DNA of 5,993 bases from Chitinophagaceae bacterium (lineage in GTDB: Bacteria > Bacteroidota > Bacteroidia > Chitinophagales > Chitinophagaceae). The notes below the pieces were generated by a model. The model was given only the letters and a program-made list of their open reading frames with translations, was not told where the DNA came from and did no database searches. Of the stretch, positions 1 to 5,184 are shown piece after piece; position 1 is the stretch's first letter; each line of letters begins with the position of its first letter. Made by a program: the position numbers and the translations under genes. The stretch is taken from positions 1 to 5,993 of the forward strand of contig JANXWM010000742.1 in assembly GCA_025351145.1 (NCBI GenBank), read 5' to 3'.

Positions 1-1640
1 TGCAGGTAAGCAAATGGGTAACCACCATTTTTGATGGTTTCAAAATTACAGGTAACAGTTAATGCACCAGTGCCTGTATAATTTATTTTATGCCAGTCAG
101 AACTATCCCTTTGATTATTATAATAGAAACCAATATGACCGGTTACTGTACCATTGGCCGGCATTGTTTTGGCCTGGTATGCTTTGTTGTTTGGTTCAGC
201 ATCACCAGCATTGGCATAAGTAAATAAGCTATCGGTAAGTGTATAAGTTGTAAACTGGTTGTTATAATAAGTGTTTACCTGAACATAATAAGTTCCTGCC
301 GCCAATCCATCAGCATTAACATAAAAAGGAACATTTGATTGAACCTGACCCAATATGGTGGTGCCATTGTTATCGTACAAAGTAACATAAGTACTTACAC
401 CGTTTGGATTTAATTTTAATTGTATTAAACCATCCTGTGTAGTTGTTATTTTATAAAAATCCAATGAATCACGGTGATTGTTGTAATAATAACCTAAATG
501 GCCGGTGGTACTGCTGTTCGGCGCAAGTGTAAGTGCAGTGGCCCTCGTACTGTCAGGTTCTAAATCATTGACAAGGGTCGTTGCAAATGAGCTATCTGTT
601 AGCGTATAAGTTGTAAACTGGTTGTTATAATAAGTGTTGACCTGAACATAATAAGTACCCGGAGCCAATCCATCTTTAGTTACGTAAAAAGGAACATTCG
701 ATTGAGCCTGACCCAATACGGTAGTGCCATTATTATCATACAAGGTAACATAGGTACTTACACCGTTTGGTGTTAATTTTAACTGTAGCAAACCATCTTG
801 CGTAGTTGTTATTTTATAAAAGTCTATTGAATCACGATGATTTTTATAATAATACCCAATATGGCCATTTGTGCTGCTGTTTAACGCTATTGAAAGTGCG
901 GTTGCCCTTGTGCTGTCAGGTTCTGCATCATTGGGCACAGGTGGCGCAAATAAGCTATCGGTAAGCGTGTAGGGTGCAAACTGGTTATTATAGTAAGTGT
1001 TGATCTGAACGTAATAAGTTCCCGGCGCCAGGCCATCTTTGGTAACGTAGAAAGGAACATTCGATTGAGCCTGTCCCAATACAGTGCTACCATCATTATC
1101 ATATAGTGTAAGGTATGTACTTGTACCGTTTACAGGTGTCAGTTTTAATTGCAGCAAGCCATCTTTATTTGTGGTTACCTTGTAAAAATCTATTGAATCA
1201 CGGTGATTGTTATAATAATAACCTATATGGCCTGTAGTGGTGCTATTTAATGGAAGTGCGAGTGCAGTTGCTCTCGTGCTGTCAGGCTCCGGATCATTAG
1301 CCTGAGCTATGGTTGTAAGTGTATTGGAAAGTGTATAACCGGTGGTCTGTGTATTAAAATAGCAAACTACCTGTATATAATAAGTACCTACCGCCAATCC
1401 ATCTTTGCTGATAGTAAAAGTAGTATTGGATTGGCTTTGAGCGAGCAGGACGGTACCGTTATTATCATACAAAGTAATGTAGGTGCTTATACCGGAGGTA
1501 AGCGTAAGGGTTACATTAAGTTGCCCGTCTGCATTGGTGGCCACAGCCCACCAATCCTGGTCGCCTGCCGGACTTATGGAGCCATTATCGCTGCCGTTAA
1601 GTGCGAGTATGTCGGCTGTGTTTCTTGAATCGTTTGGTTC
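1..1640 (-). repeat. Tandem coding repeats, about 363 bp period (PPC units 1-5)
   Basis: Unit boundaries, set at the Glu of each E-P motif, are 1290-1640 (unit 1, 351 bp), 924-1289 (unit 2, 366 bp), 561-923 (unit 3, 363 bp), 198-560 (unit 4, 363 bp) and 1-197 (unit 5, partial). The DNA itself repeats, not just the protein. The stretches starting at 241 and 604 differ at one position over about 53 bases, and the stretch at 967 is clearly related. Unit 1 is much more diverged: it has the only W-W pair and a Cys in the last strand, where the others read VNTYYNNQ or INTYYNNQ. Units 2-4 are close copies, which suggests recent duplication inside the gene. Confidence 0.9.
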
Positions 1641-1715
1641 GGTTTCGGTTGCTTTGGCTGTGTTCCAGATTAAGGAACTAAAGAGCAAAGCAGTTAGTAA
1701 AATTTTGGTACGCAT
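1..1715 (-). CDS. Secreted tandem PPC-domain repeat protein, 5' part (C-terminus beyond the left edge)
   Basis: The frame is open from the ATG at 1713-1715 to the left edge, giving 571 codons with no stop. It starts MRTKILLTALLFSSLIW and continues to NTAKA|T, a typical Sec signal peptide with likely cleavage after Ala22. Then come tandem units of 117-122 residues starting at residues 26, 143, 265, 386 and 507 (the last cut by the edge). Each unit opens with an E-P-(N/D) motif, has a D-x-D-(W/F) strand (GDQDWW in unit 1, RDSIDFY in units 2 and 3), an LYDN-G-T/S turn and ends with G-T-Y-Y-(I/V)-Q-V followed by Y-T-L. This is the pattern of the bacterial pre-peptidase C-terminal (PPC) beta-sandwich, normally an extracellular accessory domain. 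No catalytic domain is visible; one, or a T9SS sorting signal, could lie beyond the edge. The start is supported by the signal peptide, an A-rich leader and a good promoter upstream. The role is probably at the cell surface or extracellular; the ligand is unknown. Confidence 0.9.
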   Translation of the reverse strand, partial: MRTKILLTALLFSSLIWNTAKATETEPNDSRNTADILALNGSDNGSISPAGDQDWWAVATNADGQLNVTLTLTSGISTYITLYDNNGTVLLAQSQSNTTFTISKDGLAVGTYYIQVVCYFNTQTTGYTLSNTLTTIAQANDPEPDSTRATALALPLNSTTTGHIGYYYNNHRDSIDFYKVTTNKDGLLQLKLTPVNGTSTYLTLYDNDGSTVLGQAQSNVPFYVTKDGLAPGTYYVQINTYYNNQFAPYTLTDSLFAPPVPNDAEPDSTRATALSIALNSSTNGHIGYYYKNHRDSIDFYKITTTQDGLLQLKLTPNGVSTYVTLYDNNGTTVLGQAQSNVPFYVTKDGLAPGTYYVQVNTYYNNQFTTYTLTDSSFATTLVNDLEPDSTRATALTLAPNSSTTGHLGYYYNNHRDSLDFYKITTTQDGLIQLKLNPNGVSTYVTLYDNNGTTILGQVQSNVPFYVNADGLAAGTYYVQVNTYYNNQFTTYTLTDSLFTYANAGDAEPNNKAYQAKTMPANGTVTGHIGFYYNNQRDSSDWHKINYTGTGALTVTCNFETIKNGGYPFAYL

Positions 1716-1782
1716 TTTTTTGTTTTTTATGTTTAATTAGAATTGTGTTTTGCAGTTGTAGGAACAATTATATTTTAGTATA

Positions 1783-1813
1783 CAAAGCTATGCGTACACA
1801 GTACGGGAAACAA
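1783..1813 (-). promoter_or_regulatory. Promoter of the PPC-repeat gene (Bacteroidota -33/-7 type)
   Basis: Reading the minus strand, TTG at 1813-1811 is followed after 20 nt by TAGCTTTG at 1790-1783. This matches the Bacteroidota consensus TTG-N(17-23)-TAnnTTTG in full. Transcription would start near 1777 and leave an AT-rich leader of roughly 60 nt before the ATG at 1715. It is the best promoter match I found in the window. No transcript data are available, so this remains a sequence prediction. Confidence 0.6.
1793..1805. promoter_or_regulatory. 13-bp dyad CGTAC-ACA-GTACG inside the promoter spacer
   Basis: Five-base inverted arms with a 3-nt centre lie between the predicted -33 and -7 boxes of the PPC-repeat gene. 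Its centre (1799) is about 22.5 bp, or two helical turns, from the centre of the 1814-1829 dyad. A protein bound here would be expected to interfere with polymerase. The arms are short, so chance is possible. Confidence 0.3.
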
Positions 1814-1829
1814 TACCCAACCTTGGGTA
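1814..1829. promoter_or_regulatory. 16-bp dyad TACCCAACCTTGGGTA: operator candidate or weak terminator
   Basis: Perfect 7-bp arms (TACCCAA / TTGGGTA) flank a 2-nt centre. The dyad lies 47 bp past the response regulator stop and directly abuts the -33 TTG of the next promoter. Position and symmetry suit an activator or response-regulator site. As RNA it could fold a 6-bp stem with a 4-nt loop, but only a short TTGTTT follows on the minus strand, which makes it a poor intrinsic terminator. Both readings are inference. Confidence 0.45.
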
Positions 1830-1875
1830 AATATCAGGAGTTAAAATCAGATAAAATACAGTTGTGGTATATGTT

Positions 1876-2550
1876 TCAGGAGAATAATTTATGCTTTTTT
1901 ACAAATTCTATCAGCGCTGCTTCGCCTTTGGTATTTGTTTTACGGTATATGTTTTTGCGGTGGGTTTCTACAGTACGTTCACTGATGAATAAGTGGTCTG
2001 CTATCTGTTTATTGCTGAAATATTGCATGATGCATTCAATAATCTCCAGTTCGCGTGTGGTAAGATGAAATACTTCGTTATCGTTCTTCAGTTTTTTGTA
2101 AACTTCGTATTGTTCAAGAATTTGCGGAGAGAAATATTTGTTGCCTGTTATAATCGTTTCAATGGCATCTATTAATTCGTTTTTGCCGGATGCTTTGGGT
2201 ATATAACCATCCACTTTTGCCTGCTCAATCATTTTTACAATCATCTCCCCATCTTCGCTCATGGAAAGTGCCAGGATTTTCAAATCGGGAAATTCTTTTC
2301 TTGCCAGCATACTTAATTCGAAGCCGTTTATTTGCGGCATCATTATGTCTGTAAGTAAAATATCAACAGGCGTTTTTTTAAGCAGTGCTATCATCTCTGC
2401 TGCGGATGTAGCTTCGGCTGCAACAAACAGGTTCTTCTTTGTTTTAAGAACCAGTTTTAAGCCATCAATTACAATGCGGTGATCATCGGTAATTGCAATT
2501 CGTATTATATTGGATTCTTTGTTGATAACGGTAATTTTAAAAACCTGCAT
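1876..2550 (-). CDS. NarL/LuxR-family response regulator (REC + HTH)
   Basis: This is a 224-residue transcription factor, a normal length for the NarL/FixJ class. The receiver domain (about residues 15-135) carries the acidic pair D22-D23, the phosphoacceptor D68 in TDIMMP, the switch Ser96 (LALSMS) and the conserved Lys119 in IPKAS. The LuxR-type HTH (about 160-222) reads LTTREL-EII at 163-171, NKQIADHLFISERTVETHRKN at 180-200 and then IYRK. It should be phosphorylated by a HisKA_3 kinase, and one is encoded 291 bp upstream on the same strand, so they are probably cognate. The only ATG ahead of the REC core is at 2548-2550, with an in-frame stop at 2563-2565 just before it. That gives an N-terminal extension of about 14 residues (MQVFKITVINKESN) before the first REC strand, longer than is usual. 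Targets are unknown; the adjacent PPC-repeat gene is a candidate. Confidence 0.95.
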   Translation of the reverse strand: MQVFKITVINKESNIIRIAITDDHRIVIDGLKLVLKTKKNLFVAAEATSAAEMIALLKKTPVDILLTDIMMPQINGFELSMLARKEFPDLKILALSMSEDGEMIVKMIEQAKVDGYIPKASGKNELIDAIETIITGNKYFSPQILEQYEVYKKLKNDNEVFHLTTRELEIIECIMQYFSNKQIADHLFISERTVETHRKNIYRKTNTKGEAALIEFVKKHKLFS

Positions 2551-2552
2551 AA

Positions 2553-2560
2553 CAAAAGTA
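2553..2560 (-). promoter_or_regulatory. TACTTTTG, -7-like box touching the regulator start codon
   Basis: The minus-strand octamer TACTTTTG fits TAnnTTTG exactly but ends only 2 nt before the ATG of the response regulator. No TTG lies at the right distance upstream. If it is used, the transcript would start at or about the ATG, i.e. leaderless. It may well be a chance match in AT-rich DNA. Confidence 0.2.
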
Positions 2561-2598
2561 TTTCAAAAAGTGCAGACTTGGATGCCTCATATTACCTC

Positions 2599-2618
2599 AG
2601 TACAAGAGTGCGATGCAA
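2599..2618 (+). repeat. Dispersed 20-nt repeat, copy 1
   Basis: AGTACAAGAGTGCGATGCAA differs at one base (T for C at position 15) from the copy at 4988-5007. The match runs on for three more bases (GGA). It lies between kinase and regulator genes. Confidence 0.75.
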
Positions 2619-2740
2619 GGAACGATCAGTATTGATCTTAAGCCCGGTTAATAATAAGAATTCATTAACTGTTTTTAATGCAGTTGAATGGAATGATAAA
2701 ATTTTTATGATACCGGCATTGGTTTTTATGGCATCGCCTG

Positions 2741-2750
2741 TTGCGTCGCA
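2741..2750 (-). repeat. Core of the dispersed repeat, partial inverted copy
   Basis: TTGCGTCGCA is the exact complement of the last ten bases (TGCGACGCAA) of the repeat at 4988-5007. It faces copy 1, so the gap carries the repeat core in both senses. The rest of the repeat is not recognisable here, and ten bases alone could be chance. Confidence 0.4.
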
Positions 2751-2841
2751 ATCCGTTCATCTCTGTATCAACGGGCATCTGCAGTATCATAAAATAATTT
2801 GGCTGCAGATATGCAGTGCGCCAATTATGCTTAGGGTAAAT

Positions 2842-4794
2842 TCAGCTTTCATTTTTACCGTTCATGGGTATAAATAGTGCAATGCCGGTTCCTTTACCGG
2901 GCGCACTTGTTATATCTATTTTGCCATTTAAATATTCTATTCTTGAATAAAGATTTTTCATTCCTAAACCATCTTCTGATTTTAGCGAGGCATCGAAGCC
3001 TGTGCCATTGTCTTCAATAGTTATATCGAGTTCGTTGTTTTCTGCTATCAGCGCAATATCGAGCCTGCTTGCTTTTGCGTGTTTTAAAACGTTTTGAATA
3101 CATTCCTGAACAATGCGGTAAATCATCAATTCTGAATTTTGGTCAAGATTGGTTAGGTCGCCTGCTGCACTGAATGTTACGTGGAGATTTTTGTTTTCAA
3201 TTTTATCGGTAAGGCTTTTTATTGCATCGGTTAAACCAGACTTGAAGAATGCCTGCGGTACCATGCTGTGCGAAAGTTCCCTAACCTCCGCGCAGGATTC
3301 ATTTACCAGCGAAAAAATGTTATTGTACACATCTTTTTGCTCAGGGGTAAGGTTGTGCAGGTCACTTTCAAATGCTTCAAGGTTTAATTTGGCAACAACC
3401 ATTTTTTGGGCCACGCTGTCATGCAGTTCCAGTGCTATTCTTTTGCGTTCATCTTCCTCTGCCTGCATTACGGCCTGCGTGGTTTTTTTCTTTTGTTCCA
3501 GCAGTACTTCCTGCATTTTTAAACGCTGGTTTTTTTGGCGGTTTTTAAAGAATGCCACAGCAATTAAAACAGTGGCAGCCAGCAAGCCTGCCGATGCGTA
3601 GATAAAATAATTTTTCTTTGTAAGATCGTATTGCTGCTGTATAATGGTATTTTCTTTTTTCTGAACATCATATTTTGTCTGCATTTCTGCAAGTGCTTCT
3701 GCAGAATTTTTGCCGTAGATAGAATCTTTCAATACCAAAAAATCTTCCAGTGTTTTGGTGGCATTTTTATAATCACCTGCGGCTTTGTAATTTCTTGCAA
3801 GCGATTCGTATAAATCATCCATATTGGGCTCCTGGTTTTTTTTGGCCAGGTCGAAACCTTCCAGGCAAAGTGCAATACCTTTTTGCGGCTGGTTTGTATT
3901 TAAATAAAATAAAGCAAACTGTGCCATATCAGATATAACGTAATAAATGTCGCCGATCTTTTTTCTTTCTTCGAGCCCCTCTTTAAAAGCCTGTTCTGCA
4001 GCAGCAGGCTGGTTAAATTCTGCAAGCATGCCACCGTACAAAAAAAGTGCGTTGGCATGATCTGTAAGGTCGCCGCTTTCCTTTGAATAACTAAGGCCTT
4101 TTTTTACAAAATAAAACATCGAGTCTTTATTGTTCAGCTTATAATGCACAATGGCAATATTGTTATAAATAAAACTGAACTTTCTTTTATAAACATCATT
4201 CTGCATTAAGTTTAAAGCACTGTAATACCATTTTAAAGCTTCTTCTTTTTTTTGCAGTTTATTGCTCACGTTGCCAAGACCCATCGTTGATGCTACCATG
4301 CCGGAGGTATCCTTTTTATCTTCAGCAAGTTTTAGAAAATCAAGATCTGCCTGCAGTGCTTTATCGTATTCTCCTGTTCTTAAAAAAATATTGCCATTTA
4401 AACGAAACAGTTTTACGTACATGGAATCGTATGAAAATGCTTTTTGATACTGCGCAAATACAACCATGTTAAGTTTTATCGCTGTATCAAGTTTGTTTTG
4501 CTGATACAGCCATGTGGCTAAATAATAGTCTGCATATAAACCGGCCTTTTCATTTTTTTGCTCTTCAGATAACTGTTTCAAAAGCATGGCGTATTTATGC
4601 AAAGTATCAGGACTGTAAGAATCCCATTTTTCACAAAACGCAATTGTGGCATTTTGTTTGGCTGCTGGGTTAGCGGCCTTGTTAATATTATCTTTTAATA
4701 TTTCGAGCTGCGAAGGTTGTGCATGCAGGCTGCCGTACAAAAAAAAGAGAATAACGAATAAATATTTTTTTTTCTGTGGGTTTAGTAAATGCAT
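2842..4794 (-). CDS. Membrane sensor histidine kinase, TPR sensor + HisKA_3 + HATPase_c
   Basis: This is a 650-residue hybrid-free sensor kinase. Residues 1-25 form a signal peptide (KKK, then YLFVILFFLYG, cleavage near LHA|Q). About residues 85-355 are TPR-like helix pairs, with repeats beginning near 134, 172, 211, 250, 290 and 328, e.g. G-D-Y-x-x-A at 340-345. A membrane helix lies at about 396-416 (YFIYASAGLLAATVLIAVAFF), followed by a coiled coil. The HisKA_3 H-box is ELHDSVAQ, with phosphoacceptor His458 and the D459-x-x-x-Q463 motif linked to phosphatase activity in this family. HATPase_c shows N568, D595-N-G-x-G599 and G609-L-G611, so it looks active. The TPR part should be periplasmic. 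I chose the ATG at 4794 because it directly precedes the signal peptide; an in-frame ATG 20 codons upstream (4854) would bury it. The partner is probably the downstream NarL-type regulator. The signal is unknown. Confidence 0.95.
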   Translation of the reverse strand: MHLLNPQKKKYLFVILFFLYGSLHAQPSQLEILKDNINKAANPAAKQNATIAFCEKWDSYSPDTLHKYAMLLKQLSEEQKNEKAGLYADYYLATWLYQQNKLDTAIKLNMVVFAQYQKAFSYDSMYVKLFRLNGNIFLRTGEYDKALQADLDFLKLAEDKKDTSGMVASTMGLGNVSNKLQKKEEALKWYYSALNLMQNDVYKRKFSFIYNNIAIVHYKLNNKDSMFYFVKKGLSYSKESGDLTDHANALFLYGGMLAEFNQPAAAEQAFKEGLEERKKIGDIYYVISDMAQFALFYLNTNQPQKGIALCLEGFDLAKKNQEPNMDDLYESLARNYKAAGDYKNATKTLEDFLVLKDSIYGKNSAEALAEMQTKYDVQKKENTIIQQQYDLTKKNYFIYASAGLLAATVLIAVAFFKNRQKNQRLKMQEVLLEQKKKTTQAVMQAEEDERKRIALELHDSVAQKMVVAKLNLEAFESDLHNLTPEQKDVYNNIFSLVNESCAEVRELSHSMVPQAFFKSGLTDAIKSLTDKIENKNLHVTFSAAGDLTNLDQNSELMIYRIVQECIQNVLKHAKASRLDIALIAENNELDITIEDNGTGFDASLKSEDGLGMKNLYSRIEYLNGKIDITSAPGKGTGIALFIPMNGKNES

Positions 4795-4822
4795 GGTGTT
4801 GGTTTTAAATGTTCGGCAGAAA

Positions 4823-4855
4823 TAAAAATACAATGTTTTTTTTGCGCCGGGCAAA
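4823..4855 (-). promoter_or_regulatory. Possible promoter of the histidine kinase gene
   Basis: On the minus strand TTTG (4855-4852) is followed after 21 nt by TATTTTTA (4830-4823). This fits TAnnTTTG at all but the last base, and the spacing is in the accepted range. Transcription would begin near 4816, leaving about 20 nt ahead of the ATG at 4794 and excluding the upstream ATG at 4854. The box is AT-rich, so the call is tentative. Confidence 0.35.
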
Positions 4856-4874
4856 TCTTTTCAGGGCATCCCGG

Positions 4875-5007
4875 TTGCGTCGCACACTTGTACTAAAGCA
4901 CAGGAGGCTGCTGCAGGCTGCCCCAAAACCTGGCTGCATTTTACACTGCCGCATTGCTGAGAAGCCTTGGCTGAATAAAGAACAGTAAGTACAAGAGTGC
5001 GACGCAA
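4875..5007. repeat. MITE-like segment bounded by 20-nt inverted repeats
   Basis: The left arm 4875-4894 (TTGCGTCGCACACTTGTACT) and right arm 4988-5007 (AGTACAAGAGTGCGACGCAA) are complementary at 19 of 20 positions, with 93 bp between them. After a 3-nt bulge (CGG) on the left, the pairing continues with CATCC (4867-4871) against GGATG (5008-5012). No transposase and no direct target duplication are visible. A similar repeat occurs at 2599-2618 without its partner arm. It may be a non-autonomous mobile element, a REP-like pair or a transcript-stability hairpin; the sequence does not decide. Confidence 0.6.
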
Positions 5008-5014
5008 GGATGTT

Positions 5015-5091
5015 GATTTGATGATTTGATGATGGGTAAATTTGATAATGTATTACATAAACACATCACCAAATTATCAAATCATCAAATC
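5015..5091. repeat. AT-rich hairpin of GATTTGAT units
   Basis: The left arm 5015-5033 (GATTTGATGATTTGATGAT) and right arm 5073-5091 (ATTATCAAATCATCAAATC) pair at 18 of 19 positions; as plus-strand RNA the exception is a G-U pair. Each arm is itself a short tandem of GATTTGAT. A second, imperfect 13-bp pairing (5039-5051 with 5063-5075) lies inside the loop and overlaps the right arm, so two folds could compete. I have a general impression that such arrays are dispersed in Bacteroidota genomes, but I cannot verify that here. Confidence 0.65.
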
Positions 5092-5136
5092 CTTCTGCAC
5101 GGCTCAAAAAATTCCTTCCGCAAATAATATATAAAA

Positions 5137-5161
5137 AGCCCCTCACTTTTGGTGAAGGGCT
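5137..5161 (-). terminator. Intrinsic terminator of the T9SS-sorted protein gene
   Basis: On the minus strand, AGCCCTTCAC and GTGAGGGGCT form a 10-bp stem around a short CAAAA loop, followed by TTTTTATATATT. One pair is G-U on this strand but would be a C-A mismatch on the plus strand RNA, so the minus-strand direction is favoured. It lies 24 bp after the stop codon. A-tracts flank both sides, so weak bidirectional action is possible, though no plus-strand gene ends here. Confidence 0.85.
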
Positions 5162-5184
5162 TTTTTGTTGAGTACCTGTAACCA

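Larger units (their letters stand above)
2551..2841. other. Intergenic gap between kinase and regulator, with repeat copies
   Basis: This 291-bp gap separates two genes that are often adjacent or overlapping. I see no convincing gene and no strong terminator. It contains a copy of the 20-nt dispersed repeat (2599-2618), a 10-nt copy of its core in the opposite sense (2741-2750), a small dyad GATCA-GTAT-TGATC (2624-2637), an AT-rich near-hairpin at 2693-2711 and an 8-bp inverted pair ATCTGCAG / CTGCAGAT (2777-2784 and 2803-2810). Read-through from the kinase gene into the regulator gene remains possible. Confidence 0.6.
4795..5184. other. 390-bp intergenic region rich in inverted repeats
   Basis: No gene is evident on either strand between the kinase and the T9SS-protein gene. 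In transcription order it holds the terminator of the T9SS gene (5137-5161), an AT-rich hairpin (5015-5091), a 133-bp segment bounded by a 20-nt inverted repeat (4875-5007) and a possible kinase promoter (4823-4855). The interior of the 133-bp segment shows CTG/CAG-rich sequence (about 4900-4925) but no open frame I would trust. Confidence 0.7.

Noticed and set aside
241..1050. Regularly spaced near-identical repeats as a CRISPR array
   Set aside because: The period is 363 bp, repeats and 'spacers' are both conserved, and the whole is one continuous reading frame of PPC-like units.
887..1102. 71-codon minus-strand frame inside the repeat gene
   Set aside because: It is out of frame with the continuous PPC-repeat coding sequence and shows no conserved features.
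2693..2711. ATGATAAAA/TTTTATGAT near-hairpin as a terminator of the kinase gene
   Set aside because: The stem is purely AT apart from a G-G mismatch, leaves no proper loop and has no GC-rich core, so it would be a very weak terminator.
2665..2790. 41-residue minus-strand open frame in the gap (starts MILQMPVDTEM)
   Set aside because: It is short, has no visible leader or promoter, contains the repeat core and has an odd Arg/Cys/Lys-rich composition. Chance is the simpler explanation.
2479..2877. 132-codon plus-strand open frame across the kinase-regulator gap
   Set aside because: It overlaps the ends of two well-supported minus-strand genes, passes straight through the dispersed repeats, and its protein shows no recognisable domain or family-like pattern.
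3149..3601. 150-codon plus-strand open frame opposite the kinase domain
   Set aside because: It is the antisense shadow of the HisKA_3/HATPase_c coding region, Ser/Cys-rich with no domain; the minus-strand frame carries all the catalytic motifs.
4795..4854. Upstream ATG adding 20 residues to the histidine kinase
   Set aside because: It would place 20 residues before a clear signal peptide, and the predicted promoter (-7 box 4823-4830) would lie inside the added coding part.
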